The notes under the pieces were generated by a model. It searched no databases and was not told where the DNA came from. It saw only the letters and a program-made list of their open reading frames with translations. Below, one piece after another: positions 24,035 through 32,190 of a stretch of DNA of 43,972 bases. The position numbers and the translations under genes were made by a program. Source of the DNA: Streptomyces albicerus (GTDB lineage Bacteria > Actinomycetota > Actinomycetes > Streptomycetales > Streptomycetaceae); assembly GCF_008905045.1 (NCBI RefSeq), contig NZ_VWMY01000024.1:51113-95084 (forward strand), read 5' to 3'. Every line of letters starts with the position of its first letter. Position 1 is the stretch's first letter.

Positions 24035-24916
24035 TCACGTGTCCGTCCGCGGTGTCGCGCACAGCCAGTCCAGTACGTCCGGGAGGGCCTCCAGGGCTGA
24101 GAAGTGGCCGCCCTTCGGGTCCAGGACCGGGCGGGCCCGGGGGATGTGGCGGGCCAGCCACTCGAAGTGGGCCACGGGGGAGAAGGTGTCCTCGGTGCCG
24201 TGCCACAGCAGCACGGGGCGGGTGATCCCCGCCGGGTCGAAGCCCCAGTGGCTCAGCAGCGCGAGGGTGTCGTCGAGCCAGCCGTACGCCGAAGTGCTCA
24301 GCGCCTCACGGTAGTTGCGCAGCAGCATGTCGCTCACGGCCGGGGTGGAGACGATCCGGCGGTCGGAGTCGGTGAGGCCGTCGCGCATCGACGCGAGGAA
24401 CTGCGCCGGGTCCGCGCGGATGGCGGCGGCCCGTGCGGCGAGCCGGTCCGCGAAGTCCACCGGCTCGGTCAGCGCCCGCGTGTACTCCTCGACGTGGGAC
24501 GTCGCCATCCCCTCGAACCAGTTCAGCCCCTCGGCGACGGGCGGCGCGAGACCGGCCAACGCCGCTGCCCGCCGCACCCGCGACGGCAGCAGCGCCGCGC
24601 AGGCCAGCGCATGCGGGGCACCGCCCGAGAGGCCCAGCACCGCGAACCGGCCGAGCTTGAGCGCGTCGGCCAGCGCGGCCACGTCCCGCGCGGCCTGCGC
24701 CACCCGTCGTCCGGGACCACGGTCCGAATCCCCGTAACCGGGACGGTCGTGCGCGATGAACCGCACCCCGGGCCGTTCGTCCATCACCTCTCGCGGCACC
24801 ACCCCGTGCCGGCAGCCCGGCGTGCCGTGCAGCAGCACCACCGGCGTGCCGCCCGGGTCGCCCCACTCCTCGAACGCCAGCCGCCGTCCGTCCCGCATCC
24901 GTATCCCGTTCGGCAC
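24035..24916 (-). CDS. Alpha/beta hydrolase
   Basis: 293 aa if started at the GTG at 24916, which has GGAGGA five bases upstream; an in-frame GTG at 24970 would add 18 residues and leave only 35 bp to the divergent slipin gene. The catalytic set is visible: oxyanion motif LHGTPG, nucleophile serine in GLSGGAPHA, acid in GTEDTFSP, and histidine in KGGHFS. The DRPGYGDSD segment is typical of prolyl-aminopeptidase/haloperoxidase-like members. The substrate is not predictable. It sits between the two secreted proteases but has no signal peptide, so it acts in the cytoplasm. Confidence 0.85.
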   Translation of the reverse strand: MPNGIRMRDGRRLAFEEWGDPGGTPVVLLHGTPGCRHGVVPREVMDERPGVRFIAHDRPGYGDSDRGPGRRVAQAARDVAALADALKLGRFAVLGLSGGAPHALACAALLPSRVRRAAALAGLAPPVAEGLNWFEGMATSHVEEYTRALTEPVDFADRLAARAAAIRADPAQFLASMRDGLTDSDRRIVSTPAVSDMLLRNYREALSTSAYGWLDDTLALLSHWGFDPAGITRPVLLWHGTEDTFSPVAHFEWLARHIPRARPVLDPKGGHFSALEALPDVLDWLCATPRTDT

Positions 24917-25005
24917 CTCGGTCCTCCATCTCCCCTTCGCGTCCGCGCCGGAGTTACCGTCGAAGTACACACCTGTTGCGCCCGATACGGACCCTGGGGG
25001 TCGTA

Positions 25006-26007
25006 ATGGTCGAGGAGCTGGTGACGGCGGGAGTGACCCTCGCGTCTGTCGGAGCGGTGTACGTGATGGCGGCGGCCCGGGTCGTCAAACAGTACGAACG
25101 GGGCGTGGTGCTCCGGCTCGGCAAGCTGCGGTCCGGGGTGCGCGGCCCGGGATTCACCATGATCCTGCCGTTCGTGGACCGGCTTCAGAAGGTGAACATG
25201 CAGATCGTGACGATGCCGGTGCCCGCGCAGGAGGGCATTACCCGGGACAACGTCACGGTGCGGGTGGATGCCGTCGTCTACTTCAAGGTGGTGGACGCCG
25301 CCGACGCGATCATCCGGGTCGAGGACTACCGCTTCGCGGTCTCGCAGATGGCGCAGACGTCACTGCGGTCGATCATCGGCAAGAGCGAGCTGGACGATCT
25401 GCTCTCCAACCGCGAGAAGCTCAACCAGGGTCTGGAGCTGATGATCGACAGCCCGGCCGTGGAATGGGGTGTCTCCATCGACCGCGTCGAGATCAAGGAC
25501 GTATCGCTGCCGGAGACGATGAAGCGGTCCATGGCCCGGCAGGCGGAGGCCGACCGTGAGCGGCGGGCCCGGGTCATCAACGCGGACGCCGAGCTGCAGG
25601 CCTCCAAGAAGCTGGCGGAGGCCGCCGGAGTGATGTCCGAGCAGCCGGCCGCGCTCCAACTGCGGCTGCTGCAGACCGTGGTGGCGGTCGCGGCCGAGAA
25701 GAACTCCACGCTCGTACTGCCCTTCCCGGTGGAGCTGCTGCGGTTCCTGGAGCGGGCGCAGCAGCCGACGCAGGTGCAGCAGCCGTCGGCTCAGAACCAG
25801 CCGTCACTGCCTCAATCGCAGCAGTCGTCGGATCAGAACCAGCCGTCACTGCCTCAATCGCAGCAGTCGTCGGATCAGCCGCCGGAGCTGTCGGCTCAGG
25901 CGCAGCGGCTGCTGGCCCAGTGGCAGCAATCGATGCAGGAGCAACTCCCACCCGTCGAAACACCGTTGGATCCGGACTTCGGAGGGTCGAAATCCGGACA
26001 GGACTAG
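25006..26007 (+). CDS. Slipin / stomatin-like SPFH (band 7) membrane protein
   Basis: 333 aa; ATG at 25006 with GGGGG upstream. One N-terminal hydrophobic hairpin or anchor (VTAGVTLASVGAVYVMAAA) is followed by the SPFH domain with the slipin hallmarks QYERGVVLRLGKL, GPGFTMILPFVDRL and ITRDNVTVRVDAVVYFKV. A charged coiled-coil helix follows (MARQAEADRERRARVINADAE). Slipins oligomerise on the inner membrane face and organise lipid domains. The usual NfeD partner gene is not adjacent. The C-terminal ~80 residues are Gln/Ser/Pro-rich and contain two identical 14-residue repeats produced by a 42-bp tandem duplication. Confidence 0.92.
   Translation: MVEELVTAGVTLASVGAVYVMAAARVVKQYERGVVLRLGKLRSGVRGPGFTMILPFVDRLQKVNMQIVTMPVPAQEGITRDNVTVRVDAVVYFKVVDAADAIIRVEDYRFAVSQMAQTSLRSIIGKSELDDLLSNREKLNQGLELMIDSPAVEWGVSIDRVEIKDVSLPETMKRSMARQAEADRERRARVINADAELQASKKLAEAAGVMSEQPAALQLRLLQTVVAVAAEKNSTLVLPFPVELLRFLERAQQPTQVQQPSAQNQPSLPQSQQSSDQNQPSLPQSQQSSDQPPELSAQAQRLLAQWQQSMQEQLPPVETPLDPDFGGSKSGQD
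25791..25878 (+). repeat. 42-bp tandem duplication in the slipin tail
   Basis: Two identical 42-base units (25791-25832 and 25833-25874) plus four more bases encode a repeated QNQPSLPQSQQSSD-type 14-residue unit in the disordered tail. A partial, diverged unit precedes them. Confidence 0.9.
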
Positions 26008-26028
26008 ACCTCACAGAGCGCCGATAGT

Positions 26029-26040
26029 TACTCGCTCGTA
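26029..26040. promoter_or_regulatory. TACTCGCTCGTA motif upstream of the second protease
   Basis: The exact 12-mer TACTCGCTCGTA occurs here, 255 bp before the second streptogrisin gene, and again at 34233-34244 before the secreted lipase. It may be a shared regulator site; nothing in the sequence names the regulator. Confidence 0.35.
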
Positions 26041-26294
26041 GTGTTTGCGATGGGGACCGACGTGGCGTGACGGCCGCTTGTCAACGCGCGTCAACCAGGA
26101 GGGGGCGCACGTTTGTTGTGGTGTGCGCGTCCTGAAGTCGACCTTGTGTGACCCCGGCGAGCCTCGGGATAGTGGTCGGCGTCCGTTGGCATGAACGCGG
26201 CTTTTTTATTGCGAGTCGGGTTCGTGCCCGTACGCCTTCCGGCCGCGACGGTCCCCATAACCGTCGCGTCCGACCCCCCACAGGAGGACGTAAC

Positions 26295-27377
26295 TTGAAG
26301 CACCGACGCATACCCAAGCGACGGGCCGCCGTGGCAGGTGCGGGCATCGCCGCACTGGTCGCCGGCGGAGTCACCTTGCAGAGCGCGAACGCAAGTGAGA
26401 ACGCGCCCGCACCCGAGCCCCAGACCCTCTCGGTCACGGCGGCCGGAAAGCTCGCCTCGACGCTCGGCAAGGACCTCGGCACGGACGCGGCCGGAACGTA
26501 TTACGACGCGAAGGCCGAGAACCTCGTCGTGAACGTGCTCGACGAGGCCGCGGCCAAGATCGTCGAGTCGGCCGGCGCCAAGGCGCGGGTCGTCGAGAAC
26601 TCCCTCGCCGAACTCAAGGGCGCCCGTACGACGCTGAAGCAGGACGCGACCATCCCCGGCACCTCGTGGGCGGTCGACCCGGCGACCAACAAGGTCGTCG
26701 TCACCGCGGACCGCACGGTCAGAGGCGCCGAGCTGACCAAGCTGACCAAGGTCGTCGACGGGCTCGGCGCCAAGGCCGAACTCAAGCGCACGAAGGGGGA
26801 GTTCAAGCCCTTCATCGCCGGCGGTGACGCCATCACCGGTGGCGGCGGCCGCTGCTCCCTCGGCTTCAACGTGGTCAAGGGCGGCGAGCCGTTCTTCCTC
26901 ACCGCCGGGCACTGCACCGAGGGGATCACCAGCTGGTCGGACTCGTCCGGCAACGTGATCGGGGAGAACGCCGACTCCAGCTTCCCCGACAACGACTACG
27001 GCCTGGTCAAGTACACCGCGGAGGTGGACCACCCGAGCGAGGTCAACCTCTACAACGGTTCCGCGCAGCAGATCTCGGGTGCGGCGGAGGCCACCGTCGG
27101 TATGGAGGTCACCCGCAGCGGGTCCACGACCCAGGTGCACGACGGTACGGTCACCGGTCTGGACGCCACCGTGAACTACGGCAACGGTGACATCGTGAAC
27201 GGGCTCATTCAGACCAACGTCTGCGCGGAGCCCGGTGACAGCGGTGGGTCGCTGTTCTCGGGCAGCAACGCGATCGGACTCACGTCCGGTGGCAGCGGGG
27301 ACTGCACCTCCGGTGGGGAGACGTTCTTCCAGCCGGTCACGGAGGCGCTGTCCGCCACGGGTACGGAGATCGGCTGA
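26295..27377 (+). CDS. Secreted serine protease, streptogrisin-like, long propeptide (S1E)
   Basis: 360 aa from a TTG at 26295; the choice is fixed by the AGGAGG seven bases upstream and the basic signal start MKHRRIPKRRA. The signal peptide runs to about residue 33 (SANA). The propeptide is roughly 140 residues, longer than in its neighbour. The mature domain begins near FIAGGDAI (173). Triad: H206 (TAGHC), D234 (NDYGL), S316 (GDSGG). The mature part resembles its neighbour but is more acidic. The pair probably arose by duplication and diverged in pro-region and specificity. A hairpin terminator follows. Confidence 0.92.
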   Translation: MKHRRIPKRRAAVAGAGIAALVAGGVTLQSANASENAPAPEPQTLSVTAAGKLASTLGKDLGTDAAGTYYDAKAENLVVNVLDEAAAKIVESAGAKARVVENSLAELKGARTTLKQDATIPGTSWAVDPATNKVVVTADRTVRGAELTKLTKVVDGLGAKAELKRTKGEFKPFIAGGDAITGGGGRCSLGFNVVKGGEPFFLTAGHCTEGITSWSDSSGNVIGENADSSFPDNDYGLVKYTAEVDHPSEVNLYNGSAQQISGAAEATVGMEVTRSGSTTQVHDGTVTGLDATVNYGNGDIVNGLIQTNVCAEPGDSGGSLFSGSNAIGLTSGGSGDCTSGGETFFQPVTEALSATGTEIG

Positions 27378-27397
27378 TGGCTTAGCTGAGATTGGGG

Positions 27398-27438
27398 AGC
27401 CCCGTTTCCACCAGCCTGGGCTGGTGGGGGCGGGGCTT
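27398..27438. terminator. Hairpin terminator after the second protease gene
   Basis: AGCCCCG ... ACCAGCC-TGG-GGCTGGT ... CGGGGCT, two stacked perfect stems separated by a small internal loop, ending in CTTTC. It begins 20 bases after the stop codon. Confidence 0.8.
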
Positions 27439-27466
27439 TCGCGTTGTGGAGAAGGTGCGGGTGCGT

Positions 27467-27539
27467 TGGGGCTGGTCGTGCCCACGCGGCGGAGCCGCAC
27501 AGTGTCACAGCCCCGCGCCCCTAAAGGGGCTGCGCCCCT
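27467..27539. repeat. Dispersed intergenic repeat, copy A
   Basis: This copy has the GGGGCTGGTCG, CCCACGCGGCGGAGCCGCA, GTCACAGCCCCGCGCCCC and AAGGGGC modules of the family found at six places in the window. It sits at the 3' end of the DUF3533-like gene and contains that gene's stop codon. Confidence 0.85.
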
Positions 27540-28573
27540 AACGTGAGCCGCCCCTTTTTTCTGCGCAGTGAACCCGCCAAGAGCGTGATCGCGCTTCCCA
27601 GTGCCGCCCATGCCGAGAGTGTCAGCAGGGAGACGGTGACGTCGTTGCCCTTGAAGTAGGCGATCGAGCGGGCCGCCCAGGTGCCCGCGCCCGGGGGCAG
27701 GGCGGGGCCGATCGCCTTCCAGAACGGGGGCAGCATCGGTGGCGGGAGGGCGCCGCCCGCGCTCGGATTGCCCAGGATCACCACCAGCAGCACGGCCACT
27801 CCGATGCCGATGATTCCGAAGACGCACTGGAGCGCGAGCGTGGCCGCCCCGACCGCGAAGGTGATCAGCGCGCCCAGTCCCCAGAGGGCGGCCACGCTCC
27901 CCGGCAGGGCCTCCAGGACCGGCCCGACGATGATCGCACCGCCGAGCCCGCCGACGATCGCGACCAGGGCCATGGCGGCGAGCCGGATCGTCGCGCGCCG
28001 GGTGTTGGCGGGCCGCGCGCCCGCACTGACCGCCAATGCCGAGGCGCACAGATAGCCGCCGACGCACCAGCCCACGACCAGGTAGAAGGGCGTGAGCCCG
28101 CTGGCGTCCTGCGCGGCGGCCGGGACCACGTCGACAGTCCTCACCGTGCGCCCTTCGGCCTTCTCCATTGCGGTGGTGAGCGTGATCAGCGTGGTGGCGA
28201 GGACCTTGCCGCCACCGGAGGCGACCAGCAGGGTGTCGGTGGTGCCGGACGGATCGACGACCAGGGCGCCGTCGATGTCGCGGTTCATGATCTGTCGGCG
28301 CGCCGTGGCTTCGTCGGCGACCGTGCGCGGGTCCAGCGGTTCGCCGGGCAGTTGCTTCAGCCGGGTCACCGCCTGGTCGGCGGCGGCCTCCGGCGCGACC
28401 ACCCCGAACGGCACGTCCTTCGGCTTCGGATGGTGCAGCGCCCCCACATAGGAGGCGATGAAGAGCAGCTGCAGGGCGATCACGCCGATGACCAGCAGCG
28501 TGGCCCGCGGGGTGACCGCGTCCTTCACCTCGTCGAGGAAGGACCGGCGTGGGGCCTCGGCTGTCCGCGTCAT
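27521..28573 (-). CDS. DUF3533 / ABC-2-like membrane protein
   Basis: 350 aa. One N-terminal transmembrane helix (LLVIGVIALQLLFIASYVG) and a ~130-residue extracytoplasmic domain (PFGVVAPEAAADQAVTRLK onwards) precede about five C-terminal helices. This topology matches YhgE/Pip and DUF3533 (SNG1-like) proteins, related to ABC-2 permeases and type VII accessory factors. No ATPase gene is adjacent. The role is unknown; family members include export and stress-resistance proteins. The last residues and the stop come from the dispersed repeat copy A. It is divergent from dnaE2, so its promoter lies close to the SOS box. Confidence 0.8.
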   Translation of the reverse strand: MTRTAEAPRRSFLDEVKDAVTPRATLLVIGVIALQLLFIASYVGALHHPKPKDVPFGVVAPEAAADQAVTRLKQLPGEPLDPRTVADEATARRQIMNRDIDGALVVDPSGTTDTLLVASGGGKVLATTLITLTTAMEKAEGRTVRTVDVVPAAAQDASGLTPFYLVVGWCVGGYLCASALAVSAGARPANTRRATIRLAAMALVAIVGGLGGAIIVGPVLEALPGSVAALWGLGALITFAVGAATLALQCVFGIIGIGVAVLLVVILGNPSAGGALPPPMLPPFWKAIGPALPPGAGTWAARSIAYFKGNDVTVSLLTLSAWAALGSAITLLAGSLRRKKGRLTLGAQPL

Positions 28574-28677
28574 GCCCCCACGGTCCGAGCCGCCCGACGT
28601 TTGCGCAGGTGGGACGGGTCCGAACGGATGTCGTACAGAGGTTCGAGAATTGGTCTATGGTGGGGGCGAGGGTATGG

Positions 28678-28689
28678 GAACGAATGTTC
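28678..28689. promoter_or_regulatory. LexA-type SOS box upstream of dnaE2
   Basis: GAAC-GAAT-GTTC, a perfect match to the actinobacterial/Bacillus LexA core GAAC-N4-GTTC, followed by GA as in the extended CGAACN4GTTCG form. It is 40 bases upstream of the chosen dnaE2 start and also within reach of the divergent DUF3533-like gene. LexA repression with DNA-damage induction is the established role of such sites. Confidence 0.85.
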
Positions 28690-28728
28690 GAGAGCGGGCG
28701 TGGGAGCCCCTGGGGAGTGGAGGTGCGC

Positions 28729-31700
28729 GTGCCGGGCTTCACGCATCTGCACACCGCTTCCGGGTTCTCGCTGCGATACGGGGCCTCCCATCCGGAGCGC
28801 CTGGCCGAGCGCGCCTCCGAGCGGGGGATGGACGCGCTCGCGCTCACCGACCGGGACACCCTCGCGGGCACGGTCCGCTTCGCCAAGGCCTGCGCGGCCC
28901 ACGGTGTACGTCCGCTGTTCGGGGCCGAGCTCGCGGTCGGGGAGCCCGTACAAGGGGAGCGGCGCCGGACTCCCGTGCGGGGCGGTGCCTTCATCGATGA
29001 GTCGACACCTCGGGTGACCTTCCTTGCCCGGGATGGCGCGGCGGGCTGGGCCGACCTCTGCAGAATCGTTACTGCATCGCATGCGGGCGGCGAGGGGCAG
29101 CCGCTGCTGCCCTGGGCGGACAACCACGCCGAAGGCCTGACCGTGCTGCTCGGCCCCACCTCGGACGTCGGCCGCGCGCTCGCCGCCGGGCGCCCCGACC
29201 GGGCCGCGAAACTGCTCGCGCCCTGGCGTGAGGTCTACGGCGACGCCCTGCGCCTGGAAGCCGTGTGGCACGGGCGCGAGGGAACCGGGCCGGGTTCCTT
29301 GAGGCTGGCCGCCCGCACCGTCGGCTTCGCCGCCGAGCAGCGGGTGCGCCCGGTGCTCGGCAACGCCGTCCGGTACGCCGACCCCGGCATGGGCCCGGTC
29401 GCCGACGTCCTGGACGCCGCCCGCCGGCTCGTGCCGGTCGACCCCCGCAAGGAGCTGGACAGCGGCGAGGCCTGGCTCAGGGACGCGGACGCGATGCTCG
29501 CCGCCGCCGAACGGATCGTCGAGTCCGCGGGCTACCGCCGCAGTGCCGCGTACCGCCTGCTCGAACAGACCCGGTCCACCGCCGCCGAGTGCCTCGTCGA
29601 CCCGGAGGACGACCTCGGCATCGGCGCCGTCCACTTCCCCGAGCCGCACCTCGTCGGCGCCGGGCGCCGTACCGCGCAGCACGTGCTGGCCTCGCGGGCG
29701 GCGGCGGGGATGGTGCTGCGCGGCTACGACCGTTCTTCCGAGGCGCGCGACTACTGGGAGCGGATGCACCGCGAGCTGGACATCATCGCCCACCACAACT
29801 TCGCCTCCTACTTCCTGACGGTCGCTCAAGTCGTGGACGACGTACGGAAGATGGGCATCCGGGTCGCCGCGCGCGGCTCCGGCGCGGGCTCGCTCGTCAA
29901 CCACCTCCTCGGCATCGCGCACGCCGACCCCGTCGAGCACGGGCTGCTGATGGAGCGCTTCCTGTCCAAGCGCCGCCCGGTCCTGCCCGACATCGACATC
30001 GACGTGGAGTCCGCGCGCCGCCTTGAGGTCTACCGCGCGATCATCGACCGGTTCGGCACCGAGCGGGTCGCGACCGTGGCGATGCCCGAGACCTACCGCG
30101 TACGGCACGCCGTCCGCGACGTCGGCGCCGCGCTCTCCATGGACCCGGCCGACATCGACCGCATCGCCAAGTCCTTCCCGCACATCCGCGCCCGCGACGC
30201 CCGCGCGGCGCTGGAGGAACTGCCCGAACTCCGCTCCCTGGCAGGGGAGAAGGAGAAATACGGCAGATTGTGGGAGCTGGTCGAAGCCCTCGACGCCCTG
30301 CCGCGCGGAGTCGCCATGCACCCGTGCGGGGTGCTCCTCTCCGACGCCTCGCTCCTCGCCCGTACGCCGGTCATGCCGACCAGCGGCGAAGGGTTGCCCA
30401 TGTCGCAGTTCGACAAGGAGGACGTCGAGGATCTCGGACTGCTCAAGCTCGATGTGCTGGGCGTGCGGATGCAGTCCGCGATGGCGCACGCGGTGGCCGA
30501 GGTGGCGCGGGCGACGGGGACTCATGTCGACCTGGACGCTGTGGAGGAGGGCGACCCGGAGACGTACCGACTCATCCAGTCCACCGAGACGTTGGGCTGC
30601 TTCCAGATCGAGTCGCCGGGGCAGCGGGACCTGGTCGGCAGGCTCCAGCCCGCGACCTTCCACGATCTCGTCGTCGACATCTCCCTCTTCCGGCCCGGAC
30701 CGGTCGCGGCCGACATGGTGCGGCCGTTCATCGCGGCACGGCACGGCCGGGCGCCGGTCCGCTACCCGCACCCCGATCTTGAGCGGCCGCTGAAGGAGAC
30801 GTACGGGGTCGTGGTCTTCCACGAGCAGATCATCGACATCGTCGACATCATGACCGGCTGCGGGCGCGACGAGGCGGACCGGGTGCGGCGTGGGCTGTCC
30901 GACCCCGAGTCGCAGGGGCGGATCCGCCTCTGGTTCGCGCAGCACGCGGCCGCGCGGGGATACGACGCGGAGACGATCGCCCGTACCTGGGAGATCGTCG
31001 AGGCCTTCGGGTCCTACGGCTTCTGCAAGGCGCACGCGGTCGCCTTCGCCGTACCGACATACCAGTCGGCGTGGCTGAAGGCCCATCACCCGGCCGCTTT
31101 CTACGCGGGGCTGCTCACGCACGATCCCGGGATGTATCCGAAGCGGCTGCTGCTGGCGGACGCGCGGCGGCGGGGGGTGCCGATCCTGCCGTTGGACGTG
31201 AACCGGTCGGCGGTCGCACATCATATCGAACTGGTGTCTGAATCGGGGGAATCAGGGGGTTCTCCGGGTCGTTGGGGCATACGGCTCGCCCTCTCCGATG
31301 TGCACGGAATCAGTGAGGCCGAGGCCGCCCGGATCGCGGACGGGCAGCCGTACGCCTCGCTGCTCGACTTCTGGGAACGGGCCAGGCCGAGTCGGCCACT
31401 TGCCCAACGGCTTGCTCAGGTAGGTGCGTTGGACACCTTCGGCGCCAACCGCCGTGATCTGCAACTGCACTTGACGGAGCTGCACCGGGGCTCGCGCGGC
31501 GGCCGTGGATCCCAACTCCCGCTGGCCGGTGGGCAGAAGACCGCGTCGGCCGGGCTCCCTGACCTCTCCTCGGCGGAGCGGCTCAGTGCCGAGCTGGGTG
31601 TGCTCTCCATGGACGCCTCGCGCAATCTGATGGACGACCACCGGGAGTTTCTCGACGAGTTGGGCGTGGTGTCGGCGCGCCGGCTGCGCACGGTGCGGCA

Positions 31701-32190
31701 CGGCGAGACGGTTCTGGTCGCGGGCGCGAAGGCGGCCACGCAGACACCGCCGATCCGCTCCGGCAAGCGGGTCATCTTCACCACCCTGGACGACGGCACG
31801 GGCCTGGTCGACCTCGCCTTCTTCGACGACTCCCACGACGCGTGCGCGTACACCGTCTTCCACTCCTGGCTCCTGCTCGTCCGCGGTGTGGTGCAGCGGC
31901 GCGGCCCGCGCAGCCTCAGCGTGGTCGGAGCGGCCGCCTGGAACCTCGCCGACCTGGTGGAACTGCGGCACGAGGAAGGGCTGGACGGAGTGGCGTCGCG
32001 GCTGGCCGAGCCACAGGCGACGGCCGGGGCCGAAGACGACTCCCGGGGCGTGGGAGATCCGACGGGCGGCCGTCGAATCCAGTTGCCCACGGGATACGAA
32101 ATGCATCCGTGGGCGGATCTGCGCCCGGCGGGCGAAGGGCCCGCGAGCGGAAAGAAGTTGTGGCACCAGAGTCCGGGGAGTGCGGGATGA
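28729..32190 (+). CDS. dnaE2: Error-prone DNA polymerase DnaE2 (ImuC)
   Basis: 1153-aa C-family polymerase for damage-induced mutagenic synthesis. The N-terminal PHP domain starts FTHLHTASGFSLRYGA. Palm aspartates are in LPDIDIDVES (D421, D423). The FGSYGFCKAHAVAFA segment and the helix-hairpin-helix lie in the second half, and an OB-fold near the C-terminus contains VLVAGAKAATQTPPIRSGK. SQLPLAGG (about residue 925) resembles a beta-clamp-binding motif. GTG at 28729 is chosen because GGAGG stands five bases before it; GTGs at 28717 and 28723 are alternatives, and the ATG at 28684 lies inside the SOS box. Its stop overlaps the next start (ATGA), so it is cotranslated with the Y-family protein. 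Confidence 0.95.
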   Translation: MPGFTHLHTASGFSLRYGASHPERLAERASERGMDALALTDRDTLAGTVRFAKACAAHGVRPLFGAELAVGEPVQGERRRTPVRGGAFIDESTPRVTFLARDGAAGWADLCRIVTASHAGGEGQPLLPWADNHAEGLTVLLGPTSDVGRALAAGRPDRAAKLLAPWREVYGDALRLEAVWHGREGTGPGSLRLAARTVGFAAEQRVRPVLGNAVRYADPGMGPVADVLDAARRLVPVDPRKELDSGEAWLRDADAMLAAAERIVESAGYRRSAAYRLLEQTRSTAAECLVDPEDDLGIGAVHFPEPHLVGAGRRTAQHVLASRAAAGMVLRGYDRSSEARDYWERMHRELDIIAHHNFASYFLTVAQVVDDVRKMGIRVAARGSGAGSLVNHLLGIAHADPVEHGLLMERFLSKRRPVLPDIDIDVESARRLEVYRAIIDRFGTERVATVAMPETYRVRHAVRDVGAALSMDPADIDRIAKSFPHIRARDARAALEELPELRSLAGEKEKYGRLWELVEALDALPRGVAMHPCGVLLSDASLLARTPVMPTSGEGLPMSQFDKEDVEDLGLLKLDVLGVRMQSAMAHAVAEVARATGTHVDLDAVEEGDPETYRLIQSTETLGCFQIESPGQRDLVGRLQPATFHDLVVDISLFRPGPVAADMVRPFIAARHGRAPVRYPHPDLERPLKETYGVVVFHEQIIDIVDIMTGCGRDEADRVRRGLSDPESQGRIRLWFAQHAAARGYDAETIARTWEIVEAFGSYGFCKAHAVAFAVPTYQSAWLKAHHPAAFYAGLLTHDPGMYPKRLLLADARRRGVPILPLDVNRSAVAHHIELVSESGESGGSPGRWGIRLALSDVHGISEAEAARIADGQPYASLLDFWERARPSRPLAQRLAQVGALDTFGANRRDLQLHLTELHRGSRGGRGSQLPLAGGQKTASAGLPDLSSAERLSAELGVLSMDASRNLMDDHREFLDELGVVSARRLRTVRHGETVLVAGAKAATQTPPIRSGKRVIFTTLDDGTGLVDLAFFDDSHDACAYTVFHSWLLLVRGVVQRRGPRSLSVVGAAAWNLADLVELRHEEGLDGVASRLAEPQATAGAEDDSRGVGDPTGGRRIQLPTGYEMHPWADLRPAGEGPASGKKLWHQSPGSAG

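Noticed and set aside
28684..28728. ATG at 28684 as the dnaE2 start
   Set aside because: It lies inside the LexA box, has no ribosome site, and the conserved protein begins at the PGFTHLHT segment after a GGAGG.
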